This document shows, piece after piece, positions 36,312 through 47,603 of a DNA stretch of 64,000 nt (position 1 is the stretch's first letter; every line of letters starts with the position of its first letter). The stretch is taken from the NCBI GenBank assembly GCA_021234155.1, contig JAJEKV010000026.1, positions 498,001-562,000 on the forward strand, in the 5' to 3' direction. The DNA is from Isoetes taiwanensis (taxonomy: Eukaryota; Streptophyta; Lycopodiopsida; Isoetales; Isoetaceae). The notes beneath the pieces were generated by a model. It did not search any database. It had not been told where the DNA came from and saw nothing but the letters and a program-made list of their open reading frames with translations. The translations under genes were made by a program, and so were the position numbers.

Positions 36312-37720
36312 ATGAAGAAAAAGCAATGCAAGGTTGCAATAATCGGAGCTGGGGCAGCGGGCCTGGCCACGGCAAAAGAGCTGCTGAAGGAGGGCCACAA
36401 ATTCAAGTTTTTGAACAGAGTAATCAGGTGGGTGGAACTTGGGTTTATGATCCTAGCATAGAAGATGACCCTCTTGGAATCAGGCCTGACCGCACTGCTT
36501 TGCATGGAAGCACGTACCGCTCTCTTAGAACCAATTTGCCTCGTGAACTTATGGGATTTCAGGATTACCCTTTCTTGCAAAAAGAAGGCGAAGACAGGGA
36601 TCCTAGACGGTTTCCTGGACACAAAGAAGTCCTGCTTTATCTTCAGGATTTTGTACGGGATTTTGAATTGTTGGATCTCATAGGTTTTGGATCTAAAGTA
36701 GAGTATGTTGGGCAAGCAAGTTGTCGTAATGGTTTAGCAGACTCTTCAGTGGTCAACGATATGCTGGAGAAAGAGATACGGTGGTTTGTTAGATCTACTA
36801 ACAACAATAAGGAATCAATTGAGGAAATTTTTGATGCAGTTGTTCCACTACTTCCAGCCTAGGATTGCTGAGATAAAAGGTTTGTCCTTATCTATCTGTT
36901 ATGTTTGTAGCAACTGGATCCACCTTTTATTGTTTTGCATATTAACCTTTTAGGGATAACAATATTTATGCAGGGATTTCAAAATGGCCAGGTATGCAGC
37001 TTCACAGCCACAATTATAGAATACCTAAACCCTTTAGACATCAGGTTTCCAGTCACTTATATCATTTTCCTTAAAACATTTCCATCATAAAAAATAGCTA
37101 ATGCAATACTTTCAGGTGGTTGTGATCATTGGAAATGCCGCAAGTGGGATAGACATATCTAAGGAGCTGTGTGATGTAGCAAACGAGGTTCACCTATGTG
37201 CAAGGACATGGCCCGCAGATGAGAACATTTCTATACCTTTAATGGAAGGAAAACTTTGGAGACATCCAATAGTAAGTATCGTAACCGATAAGCATTGTTA
37301 TTTTATGGTTAGTGAGGGTATATACTGAGGAAACAGCTATCCTTGCAGATTGACCACGTTAATGAGGATGGGACCATATGCTTTCAAGATGGCACCTCTA
37401 TATTTGCTGATTGTATCTTGCATTGCACAGGGTAAAGTCTCCCTAGGGTTTTGCTTAAATAGATTTGCAAACTTTTTGAAAAGGTCCCAACAATGTCATT
37501 TCAGGTATTCATATTCTTTCCCGTTTCTAGACACAGGGGGTATAGTGAGTGTCGCGGACAATCGAGTTGGGCCTTTATATGAGCATGTGTTCCCACCATT
37601 ATTGACGCCATCTTTATCATTTGTTGGGCTGCCATTGAAGGTATTTCAATTTTACAATATTAAAGTGCACATGTCTTTGAGCACATATTCCTGAAGTACA
37701 CAGTGTTTGGGATAGGTTTT
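36312..37720 (+). pseudogene. FMO GS-OX-like monooxygenase, right copy, 5' part
   Basis: Counterpart of the left FMO gene. Exon 1 starts at ATG 36312 but lacks one A near 36402, which throws the FAD-domain frame, and lacks about 11 bases near 36842, within the codons that read VICNGHYS in the left copy. Later exons are recognisable: GNAASGIDISKEL at about 37130, and SFPFLDTGGIVSV then LSFVGLP up to about 37640. The exon 6 border was destroyed by the 8.04 kb insertion at 37722; the rest of exon 6 lies beyond it. The copy cannot encode a working enzyme. Confidence 0.85.
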
Positions 37721-37879
37721 TAAGTCGTATTTAATTAAAGTGGGACAAATCTCAAATTTTGGGACTCAGACTGAAAATGGGACTCATGCAAAAAAAAAAG
37801 TAAGTTGCCATTGAATCATTATTAGATTTTTCCTTGATAAAATAAGACTAACATTTACACACCCGACAAACCCAGAAAA

Positions 37880-38160
37880 TGAAGGGGGTGGAGAAAGAAG
37901 AGTAGGAAGGAAGGGGAGACAGAAGGAGGGAGGGAGGGAGGGAGGGAGGGAGGGGAAAGGCAAAGGAGCACGAAGAGGGCAAGGTCTCTTGGGGAAGGGG
38001 AGGAGGGGGAAGGGGAAAGGGGAGGGGAGGGGCGGGGTCTCTTTGGGGAAGGGGGAAGGGGAAGGGCAAAGGGGAGGGGAGGGGGAGGGGAGGGGGGGCA
38101 AGTGGTCTCTTGGGGAAGGGAGGAGGGGGAAGGGTAAAGGGGAGGGGAGGGGCAGGTTAA
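37880..38160 (+). repeat. G-rich polypurine tract with ~55-70-bp units
   Basis: About 280 bases are nearly all G and A. A (GGGA)n run lies at 37926-37955, followed by three units starting GGTCTCT-TGGGGAAGGG at about 37983, 38036 and 38104. Runs of GGGG could support quadruplex or triplex structures. The long proline/serine frames read from it are artefacts. Confidence 0.8.
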
Positions 38161-38419
38161 AAAAAAAATTGAAACAAGGTGCTGCGCACGGAGGGTTGCC
38201 CTCTATGGCCCGAGGGTGAAGTGGCTTAAATTAAATCCAAATAACCTTTTTGAAAGTTATGTTTTGACATTTTATTGAAATGGGTGCTTTTAGACAATAG
38301 AGTAATTGAAACCATGACTTTATTAATAGGATGATATACATTGGAGTACTTGATAGTTGATAACATAGGAAACAATTTATGGACAATTGAAATAGAGGAA
38401 GAGCGTGTGCGCAAGGAGG

Positions 38420-38525
38420 TTTGGAGCAGTTTTCAGAATATACCAAGCATATACCAGCATATTCTTAGAATATGCTAATAACCCACCTCAACGAGAGTTT
38501 GCCCCCTTGGGGGCAACCCAAAAAC
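38420..38525 (+). repeat. GGGCAACCC-hairpin repeat, copy 3
   Basis: It has GTTTGGAGCAGT, an AATATGCTAATAACCCACC segment and the terminal GTTTGCCCCC/GGGGGCAACCC hairpin. It lies inside the 8.04-kb element, so this family was still moving, or was carried, when that element formed. Confidence 0.6.
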
Positions 38526-38587
38526 AAAAGGAAATCTATAAACAGTCCTTAGTAATTAATTGATTTTGATAAAATTCATGAGGTTAT

Positions 38588-38865
38588 TTTTTGTAATTTC
38601 AACACTACAAATTTGAGAAATTACCTTCAATATTTCTCATTATTTAACACCTTACACATTGAGACACTTTACCTTTAATTAAGAATATAATACTTAGTAG
38701 ACCTTATAAAAATTGATGAGAGGTTTTTTTTTGTGATTTCAACACTACGAAATTGAGAAATTACCTTGGATATTTCTCATTATTTAACACCTTACACATT
38801 GAGAAACTTTCCTTTACCTTCAATTAAGAACATATTACTTAGTAGACCTTATAAACCAACAAAAT
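38588..38865. repeat. ~143-bp tandem duplication
   Basis: Two consecutive units start with TGTAATTTCAACACTAC and TGTGATTTCAACACTAC. Both run through TATTTCTCATTATTTAACAC to CTTAGTAGACCTTATAAA. Confidence 0.8.
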
Positions 38866-39207
38866 TTTCCTCTTCAATTTGTGCCTTTTATGGGAGAAAC
38901 AGCCTTGATCATTGCATCATAAAATACACAAGTGAGGATTTTCATGCATTGAAACATATTTCACGTGATCTTCCTTGGACTCCGACAAGCAAAATTTCCC
39001 ATTCTTTTGGAAATCAATTACCACTTTTATAAGGCTCGCTAGCTAGTCACTTCTCTTACAATATTGCAGGCATTCCAGAATAGCCAATTTATACTCCAGA
39101 TCAGCCACTTGCGATGTTAACAGCACCAACAGCTTGGTTGCTTCTGAAACACAGATAAAGTTTAGAAAAAATGCTTCCATTCTTCCATCAAATTCCCAGA
39201 AAAATTT

Positions 39208-39705
39208 CTAGCATAATTCCCGCTTATGTTCTTGCTCAAGAATCTGAATCAGTTCTGTCTGCTTAGACAGAGCATCTTGCAATTTCTGCAAGGTTATTCA
39301 TAATCAGAATTGAACGTTAAAACCCTCATCAAATTGCACGAGCTACCTGTTTTGTTTGCGCAAGTTCAAACTCGAGAGTCTTAATATGTTCTCCAACTTC
39401 GTTTCCTGCTATATTTGGAACACTTGGTTGTTGAACGATCTGAACATGCTCTATAGTTTCCCTCCTCCCAGGTGCAACATGACCACTGTTTTGTGATAAA
39501 ACATGGCCTCTTACAACACGTTTGTTTTTTCTTAATAGATTTTGAAACACATTTACAAGACGCATGAGGGTGGCCACAAGGAAGGGAACAAAGAAATGAA
39601 GCCTGTTACGCCTAACATGTATAGGTCCTGCATTACATAAAAAAAGAGAACCAATGTTAGACAAGAATGCAAGTCAGATATGTCATTTTATAAGTCCATC
39701 TGACC
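39208..39705 (-). CDS. Spliced coiled-coil gene fragment inside the TIR element
   Basis: Three joined segments keep phase: an exon ending KVLSRRSSKSFK at 39705, exon 39347-39627 (PIHVRRNRLHFFVPF through RKNKRVVRGHVLSQNSG to HIKTLEFELAQTKQ), and exon 39208-39285 (KLQDALSKQTELIQILEQEH, stop). Borders are CAG|GTA and TTGCAG. The basic cluster could be a nuclear signal, and the C terminus forms heptad-like coiled coil. Another AG-flanked frame at 39051-39141 (LLTSQVADLEYKLAILE) is also coiled-coil-like and could be an alternative last exon. I do not recognise the family. Because it lies between the TIRs, it is either the element's own gene or a captured host gene. Confidence 0.4.
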
Positions 39706-41857
39706 TTTAAAACTTTTACTGGACCTCCTTGATAAAACTTTCTCCGGTCTTGACTTTTCGACACCATCAACACCATCAAAAGTTTGTGCAAGGATCCCAT
39801 GCAGACAATAGGTAATAAAATAAATCTGGCAACATCTGACATTTTATAACAGTGAAATGTAATTGCTTTATATTAGTAATTATGTAAAATACGGACTCTC
39901 ATTGTGAATACATGCCCATAGCGGTTGAATAAGATGGAAAAAGGTACCAAAAGGAAGGATTTAGAATCAGTAGTATAAATACCACAACTCCATGTCTGGG
40001 CATGCAGAGCCAATGTTGCAGTTCTATTTTTTGTTGAGCATGGGTGCCATGTGTTGCATATTGAATGCAATGCATTGCATAATGGACATGACCTAATTGT
40101 CTTCATAGATGTAATTAATGAGCATTCCATTTCATCTCTCTCCCTCTCATATAGTATGCTTTCTATTGTGTACAAGAGATTGTTATCTATCTCAAAGGGG
40201 ATATTGCTAACAAGGCCTCCCCTTGGAAAGCTTAACCAGCCTCTCATATAATGCATTGAAATTATAAAATTATTCCCTGGACAAAATATCATGACTTCTA
40301 AACGAAAAAAGTGTGCACAAAGCAATGATTTGAATGTAATAGGAAAATAACGCAAGTGCAATAACCTTTTCCGAGAATGACTCAGTTTTTGGTTCTCTGG
40401 AGCATGTCCCAGCATCGCTATCCTGGACAACAAAAAAAAGAGGAAGTTAGAGAAATTACTAAACAGCTTCGTAGTGATTGTGCATTATTTCCATAGTTTT
40501 ACGCCATAAACACAATGCATCCTAATGTGAACTTCCTTTAGTATGACAAATCCGTGTTTATCGTCTTGGGTATAGTCAAAAGTTCACGCAGCTCCTGCAC
40601 AGATAAAAACAGATAGATTTGAAAACAAGCAAACCAACCCTGAAAAATACTAATGAAAAGAAGAATCTAATATTTGAGGTGTTGGACAGCAAAGCCAGTT
40701 CTGGCTCCTACTGTTCACATGTTTTATACCAGTAATAGGGCTCAGATGTGGCTTAAGGCATCCTTTGGTGACTAGACTCGGAAGGTCCCATAAGCAAAGG
40801 GAGTTTGATTTTTCATTTGCAAATGCAAATAAGCTTCTTTTTCTAGCTAAGTCTTCTTGTTCCAGATCTTCCAACAACTAGATAGAAGCATACTCTTATG
40901 CATCTTTTTCGTGCCTCTAGAAGCGAACATTTAATGTCATATAACCAAATAGACAGCAGTTTTACACTGTATTCGTGGTACAAGAAGGGCATTTAACATA
41001 TGACAGGAAGATAAGATTTAAGTTATTTTTATGCATCTTTTGCACACTTCTAAAGAAAATTTTGGGTGGAATTCAATAACAGTTGCATTTGATGGTCAAT
41101 CATGTGGTTAAACTAGTAAGCAGATTAATTGCAATATTTTCAATGGGATAGAAGGGATACAAATGCAGTACGCATGATACAACAAGTGTTTCCATCATAA
41201 ACGAGTCGTGCCAGAATGATAAGATTGCATTTTGCTGACTCTAATAATTGGTTCCCGATGAGTATTCATGACCTTCACCTGAGGAATACTAGATGGGATT
41301 GCCAGATTAAGGATCAATAAGAGTTGATCAGACATGAAATCCAACTTGTAAGATTGCCACCAACCAATTTACTAGTATGACAGGCAGAGACCAAATTGAG
41401 TAGGCAGCTTGCCTACTACATCCTTGGATTATTTGTAATAGATAGTGTAGTGTAATAACACAGATACAAATGATGGAATAGAGGGTGTTTGTACAATGAG
41501 AGTGGAGGAAAACTGAAGGTATAACCCCATCAAAATACCTTGAGCTAATCTAACAGCTTCAAACTTTAAGTGATTTTTGTTGATTTAGTTGCCCTTGGTG
41601 GAACAGACTAATGAGAAAGTAAGTGAACCAAGAAACATACCTTATCTCACATTGCCAAAATAAGAGGCGAATCAATGGGGCCAGGACCAGAAAGATGTGT
41701 TGCCCGAACAAGTAAAAGGCTTCCCCCTGTGATTTTCCCACCTGACTGCCGGCCAAGCAACTATTGCGAAAGGATGATTCAGAACGTTTTTAAAGGAACA
41801 TGTAGAGAAGAGCAGTCCGATGGTTGTTAATGCATATTTAGCACTACGCATACTAAC

Positions 41858-42226
41858 CTGTAGAGTTAAAGCAAGGATTTCAAGAGCAGAAATTAGGTAC
41901 TGTTTTTTTATTGAACCATCTGGCAGAAGAAGCTTTTGCTTTGAGGACCCACCTGGTAGGAGAAGCTTGTCCTGCAAAAGGCACATGCACAGTAAATATG
42001 AATCTGCAGGTCAGAGCTCCATCTTCAAAATTTTAATATCTGTTTTGCCAAAGAAAAGTGGCATGGATGTTCTTGTGGCATGCAAAACATGAACAAAGAG
42101 CTTCAGGGCCGCTACACAATCTTGCCTTCTTCTATAATCCTCGCATTCGGCATGGATTAGCCAGAAGCCCGGAGCCAACATGCTTGGCATATTAGTCTCA
42201 GTGAACTGATGCTCGACTCCATGCAT
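41858..42226 (-). CDS. Upstream exons, same strand, unknown protein
   Basis: An open frame from ATG 42226 reads MHGVEHQFTETNMPSMLAPG, then AECEDYRRRQDCVAALKLF. A clean phase-0 exon at 41858-41971 (GCAG acceptor, CAG|GTTAGT donor) reads DKLLLPGGSSKQKLLLPDG followed by IKKQYLISALEILALTLQ. These may belong to the same gene as the coiled-coil exons about 2 kb downstream, but I could not link them with confidence. No known domain recognised. Confidence 0.3.
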
Positions 42227-42229
42227 CCA

Positions 42230-42408
42230 AACTTCCGGTTAGCCGGTATGCACAGCAGCTGCCTGGCAACAGGGATGACCTAACATTTACAGCTTACAAC
42301 AGGTTTTTAGCAGTTTTTGGCATATTCATGGTATATGCTAGCATATACCATGATATGCCAAAAACCCACATAAACAAGGGATTGCCTCCCTAGGGGCAAC
42401 CCAAAAAT
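42230..42408 (+). repeat. GGGCAACCC-hairpin repeat, copy 4
   Basis: It has CCGGTTAGCCGG, ACAGCTTACAACAGGTTTTTAGCAG, a TATGCTAGCATATACCA palindrome and the terminal TTGCCTCCC/GGGGCAACCC hairpin followed by AAAAAT. It overlaps the start of the unknown minus-strand exon. Confidence 0.6.
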
Positions 42409-42844
42409 AAAAAGATTAATTAAACAGCCTAAATAATATAATTAATTAACTATTTAATTAGATAATAAATAATTAAACAAGTTAGACAATGAGAAGTTTT
42501 TTCTCGCCTCACGAGGCGAGAATGGGCACGATTCCTTCCTTCTGTGCTCCCCAATCCTTCAGCAGAAGCCCCATGAGCGGATGGCCAGCTAAGAAACGGG
42601 CACCAAATATTTCTTTTGTTGGACGCCCATTGAACATTATACAAAATAAAAATAAAACTCACTCCTTTAAACATTATAATCCTTCTCGACTAGCGAGTCG
42701 AGAAGGCACCTTCTGCTTTTTGAAGGCAATAGTCGAGAAGGCACCTCTAGGAAGAGCAGATCCACATATATATGGAAAATATGGGCAGCGAACAGACCAG
42801 AGGGAAATAGAAGGGGAAATAGAAGCGCCTCAGATCTGAGAACA

Positions 42845-42965
42845 GAAGGAGAGCGGGCAGCATATCAGAAGAAGAGTAGATCGGCGGTATATCAGAAGAA
42901 TATTAGAAAAGTAGATCGGCGGCATATCAGAAGAAGAGTAGATCGGCAGAAGATAGGATAGCAGA
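42845..42965. repeat. ~30-bp minisatellite (AGTAGATCGGCGGCATATCA)
   Basis: Three to four imperfect units of AGAAGAAGAGTAGATCGGCG with CATATC. Open frames through it are by-products. Confidence 0.7.
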
Positions 42966-43830
42966 AGGTGGATTGGGCTGTCGGAAGAAGTCCAGGACAG
43001 AGGTTTATTTTTTGGGCACGGCCTTGGAAAAACTTGCTCTTGGAACATCGCCATAGCTATAAGTGGAACAGATTAGAACGGCCTTGGAACAGATTATCTG
43101 AAAAGGTTTACTTTTCTGGTGGCCGATTATCGGCTTGTGATGTTCGACCTGATTGGAGCTGGCTCCACAAATCCCGAGCTCTATGATTTCGCCAGATATT
43201 CCACCTTTGAAGGCTATGCTGCCGATCTTATCGCCTTGTTCGAGGAGCTTCAAATCTAGTCATGCACTTACGCTTCATTATAACCTCCAAATCCGTCGCC
43301 ATATCCACCAAGCTCTGCGCCATACCCCTCTCCAAACCAGGCGTACCCCCATTTTCGGCCCTTTTTTTCAGCTTCTGCTTCTTTTTCTAGCTCTTCTTCT
43401 TCAGATCTGCCTTCTCATCCAGAAAATAGCTCTCTTGAAGAGCTCCAACATATTGTGCGCCTTTTCTTCCCTGATGCTCACCTCTCTCACATTTTTTCCT
43501 TGCTGGATCACACCCATTTTTTCCTTGCTTGAAACCGAAAACATTCGTCTGGTAGAGTACATGGTAGCTCAGGTTTCAATTCGGGCTTCTCCTTCGCGCT
43601 AGAGTACATGGCAGAAAAATGGAAAAGTGACATGATTTTAGACAAGGAAGAGCCGGCATAAAGCTTCGGCATCTCCAGCTCTGGCGAAATATGGAGCATC
43701 GCCGTCGCCGAGCCCAAGAATAGCTAGGAAATCCTTTAGGCGGTATGTGCGGTAAACCTGCTGCCATTTTTCACCGCCCTACTTCCAAGGTTCTTAGCTA
43801 TTGTTCTTGCCATGGCTCTCCCGATCAATG

Positions 43831-44040
43831 AATGGCTATGGGAGCTTCTTCCGGATGGCTATGGGAGCTTCTTCCCGAAACAAAAGAGTCCAAGTGGTAC
43901 AAAGGATTTTCGTCTCAAAGGTATGTACCAAATTTTAAATTTCAAGCATGGGCGGGAAAAAATGGCGGGGTATAGAAAAAAATTTTAAATTTCAAGCATG
44001 GGCGGGAAAAAAATGGCGGGGTATAGAAAAAAAGTGGGGT
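43831..44040. repeat. Two adjacent tandem duplications
   Basis: AATGGCTATGGGAGCTTCTT is repeated at 43831 and about 43855. A 50-bp unit beginning TTTTAAATTTCAAGCATGGG is repeated at about 43932 and 43982. Confidence 0.75.
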
Positions 44041-44384
44041 AAAAAAAATACGTTGAAAAACAAGTATTTTAATTTGACAATTATATATACACCCCCAATT
44101 TCTCTTTTTATGCGTGCGCAGGAGGTGCTTCTACATATTCTATCACTTGGGGCCCTGTGGGGACTGGAGCCGATCGGCGGCCCGGCCGGATGATATAGTT
44201 TGAACCTTTAGGACCTTGTCCTAAATCTCTTCTTTTTCCAAGGTATGTACAAAATCCTCCCCCCCTTCTTCATTTTTAATTTCAAATTTCGAATTTATCT
44301 AAGGCCAATGGATATGGATTTAAATGTTATATATAAAGTCTAATGCCATATGTTTTATATTATTTTAGATCATATTATATTGTG

Positions 44385-44510
44385 CACATTTGTGCTCCAT
44401 AATATTGGAGATATTAAAATTCTATTAGTCATGATTTGTGCTCCATAATATTGGAGATATTAAAATCCCATTAGTCATGACTTGTGCTCCATAATATTGG
44501 AGATAGAAAC
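44385..44510. repeat. ~57-bp tandem repeat, about 2.5 units
   Basis: TTGTGCTCCATAATATTGGA recurs at about 44390, 44435 and 44480, each followed by GATATTAAAAT and TTAGTCATGA except the last. Confidence 0.8.
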
Positions 44511-45769
44511 TATGTTTGTAGACAAGCAGGTTTGTGACATTTGTTTCATGTTTGATTACATGTTTGAGTCGAGAATGACCCTCAGACTTAAGTTTTTCAC
44601 TCTAAGCTGCCTTTCTCGACTCGCGAGTCGAGAAAGTTCCTCAGACCTGCCTTTTCCACAGACCTGTGTTTTTCACTCTGAGTTGCCTTTCTCGACTCGC
44701 GAGTCGAGAAAGGCCCTCAAAAAACTTTTTTTTTCCTACTTAGAAAAAAAAGGATAAATTTTTTTTTTCTTATTTTTTGTTTTTTTGGGCTCTAAGCTAC
44801 CTTTCTCGACTCGCGAGTCGAGAAAGGCCCTCAGAGGGGCCTTGAGGGTCTTTCTCGACTCGCAAATTGAGAAAGGCCCTAAAAAAACTTTTTTTTTTCC
44901 TACTTAGAAAAAAAAAAAGAAAAAAAATTTCTTCTTGTTTTTGTTTTTGGGTTCTGTTACTTTTCTCGACTCATGAGTCGAGAAAGGAGGAAGGGCCTTG
45001 AGGGCCTTTTCTCGACTCGCGAGTTGAGAAAGGCCCTAAATTTTTTTTTTTACCTACTTAGAATTTTTTTTTTTTCCTTCTTGTTTTTTTTTTTTTTTTT
45101 GCTCTAAGCTACTTTTCTCGACTCGCGAGTCGAGAAAGGCCCTCAGATTGTCTGTAGCATCACTTGCACTTGCACTTGCATTTGTCTGTATTGTCTGTAG
45201 CATCACTTGCATTAACTTGATTTTGCCTTTCCCAGTACAGATCGCGAACAGAAAGGACATGATCGGGAGCCATGGAAAGACGCGTTAATTGAGGAAAGAG
45301 GACGAGAATAGGTTGGTGACATGCATTGGTCAGGCTCGCAAGTTCAGATTTCTATTCTCTTCAAGTTGCTCTTGTGGCTTGGAACACCTCAGACCTTGCT
45401 CTGCATATTGTTCCCAGTAGGTGGTCTGTGTGCGAAGATGATGTAATATTTGTGTCAGCCCGACCATCATGGTATCTTCAACCATTGTAAAATACAATGT
45501 AATGAAATTATTTATGAATAAAAATTCAGGGCAGAGCAGCACTTTGTTTACAGAGAGATAGCATTTTCATTGGTTTTAGTTGTGCTCTTTATCTTCTCGA
45601 CTCGCTATCAGAGAAAACTGGAAGAAAGCTTGGATGCACGCTAACAGACAAAAATTGGAATTAAGGACAGTTTTCGGGTCGGGGTGCTCCTTTTTGTGTA
45701 AAATAACAGGGTTCCGAAAAAAAGTGGGAATGAAATGAGTCCCACTTTAATTAAATACGACTTTTTTGC

Positions 45770-45935
45770 ATTTCAGCTATGCGAGCTCCAAGCAAAATGG
45801 GTCTCCATGGCTGGTCAGGCTATTCTTCCTTCAAAGCAACATGTATGCTTGAGAAGATTGAGGCATTCTACAGGCATCTTGATAATGAAGGTGTTCCAAC
45901 TCGTTATACACACAATCTGGATTGGGACCGGGTCT
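45770..45935 (+). pseudogene. FMO right copy, exon 6 remainder
   Basis: Directly after the TIR element, the frame resumes as LCELQAKWVSM, lacks the two codons VL present in the left copy, and a small deletion near 45845 breaks the frame before EAFYRHLDNEGVPTRYTH. Sequence on to 47587 continues to match the left arm. Confidence 0.8.
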
Positions 45936-47603
45936 CTCTCTCTCCCTCCCTCCCCTCCCTGATGGATTTGGACAGCATATCGTACATTATTGTTTTGCCT
46001 GTTTGAATGTCATTTCTAATAAACTCTGTAGAGATAGATCCCATGTTACATTACTCTATTGCAAGATGTAGCTTTGCTGGGTTTAGCTTTGCTAAGGTTT
46101 AGCTCCCCCCTGCCAGTCCTTCTCTAGTGTCCTAGCGTGGATCTTCAGAACCTTTAATAACTTGTAAAGGTTTTTAAAGTCCTAGCGTGGATCTTAGTAC
46201 AAACAGAAGAAAGATTATTGCTAAAGAAGGCAATCAAGAATGTCACATGTACACAAGGATCTGGGAAACTTGTCTCTTTCATTAGTTATGACTATTTACT
46301 TGTGTTGCTTTCTTGACAGCATCTCCTAGAGAGCCATCAAATATTGCTTATTTTCCTACCCAAATTTTCTAAGGAGCAGGTCAGTCGGACATTAACAGCA
46401 CATCAATGCATGCGATTAGATTAAGATGCTGAATAAACTTAGATTGGTAATAATTTGGGAATTATTGGTCTGCGGAACATAGAAGAAAATATCACATTGG
46501 GAAATTAGTTGTTGACTTATTGCTGATCATTGTTTGACAGTGATGGCCTGATATCTTGTGTTCCCTCAGTGGGAATATAACTGATTTTCACGTAGCATGC
46601 TAACTGCTGTAAGTGATAGCAAATACGTTCTTGTCTGATATCTGAAACTCTCTAGAACAAGCAGTTCACAGTTGTACATTAACAAAGAGAATCCGTATTA
46701 TAACCAAACTAGCATCAGTCCTAGATGTAGCTGTTGCAGATCATTTGTTCTGGTTGCTGTTACAGATGCTTTTTAATCCTGTATGATAGCTTGTTGTTTG
46801 CCTTTTGTTCTGGTAGGCGATATATTTTGCAGCTTCAGTGAGTGGCACAGAGGGAGGTCTAAATGAAAGCGCAGTCATTGAAAGTGATATCATGATATAT
46901 AAGCCAGATGTATCAGACATACAACAAAAGGTGCAGCCATGCTTTATATGCCATGGGCTTATAAAGCAATAATTGGAGCTATACAGAGAGCCGCATTAAT
47001 GGTTCCACCGAGTCATGAACAAAGATGAAGTTATTGCTAAGGAAATTAAAGAACAACAATTTTGCAAATTCCTATAGCTTGCCCTGGAGTTTTACAATCT
47101 ATAAGACAATCACCACACCGTACCTATTATCTACTGAAATTAAGATTGTTTTTTTTTCCTTAACATTATTTGGAACTTTTGTATATTCTTCTAATGTTTT
47201 GGTTGTCCTGTCATATAGTTCGAATATACAGATTGGCTGGCTGCACAATGTCGATGTTCTCCATCGGATGCTTGGTGGAGGGAGATTTTTAAAATGCACA
47301 GAGCAAATGTGAAGTCAAACCCTAATTGCTACCGGGATGTATGGACAGACCATGCATGGCTTGAGATAGCATTATCTTCATTAGCAAGCTCGAATTTTAA
47401 AAGGAGACCCACATTTTAGCTTGTTTTCCAAAGAAGATATGCTTCAAAATCTCGTAAACAATGAACTTCATGTTGCTAAACAATGCCTTCTTTCATAGAC
47501 AACGGCAACATTGTTGCCAACTCTGTCGCATTGGAGAATCTAATTCTCTAACCATTTATTTCAATGGCAAGGAATAAATCACCTTAGGGTACCTTCACAC
47601 CAT

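Larger units (their letters stand above)
42501..45137. repeat. Scattered array of CTCGACTCGCGAGTCGAG palindromes
   Basis: Palindromes of 22-24 bp occur at 42501-42522, 42683-42704, 44612-44635, 44688-44711, 44802-44825, 44851-44874, 44962-44985, 45008-45031 and 45114-45137. From 44800 they come in pairs in a unit of about 155 bp with T-rich spacers and flanks CTCTAAGCTAC and GGCCCTCA. Variants at 42501 (CTCGCCTCACGAGGCGAG) and 44962 (CATG centre) keep the symmetry. A half site lies at 45594. All copies are in the right half of the TIR element. Confidence 0.85.
37722..45763. mobile_element. 8.04-kb TIR element inserted in the right FMO copy
   Basis: The left end starts AAGTCGTATTTAATT and the right end finishes with its exact inverse; the terminal inverted repeats match over 24 bp. 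Comparison with the uninterrupted left arm (GGGATAGGTTATTCCATTTC) fixes the insertion site. The flanks are T-runs (5 T and 4 T), so a TTTT target duplication is likely but ambiguous. Inside are a polypurine tract, minisatellites, spliced gene-like exons on the minus strand and an array of palindromes towards the right end. I saw no recognisable transposase, so it may be non-autonomous and may have captured host exons. Superfamily unknown. Confidence 0.8.
35605..47587. repeat. Right arm of large inverted segmental duplication
   Basis: Reverse complement of 3481-8719, interrupted by the TIR element 37722-45763. The junction at about 35885-35890 shows where about 1.2 kb of the left-arm sequence (7240-8440) is absent; short AGAT homology at the break suggests deletion. 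The outer edge falls 17 bp before another TIR element at 47604. Confidence 0.9.

Noticed and set aside
37784-38219. Proline- or glycine-rich frames on both strands
   Set aside because: Low-complexity products of the polypurine tract.
43153-43602. Hydrophobic 149-codon frame
   Set aside because: Biased pyrimidine-rich sequence; no membrane-protein family or splice context recognised, and another frame over the same bases looks at least as protein-like.
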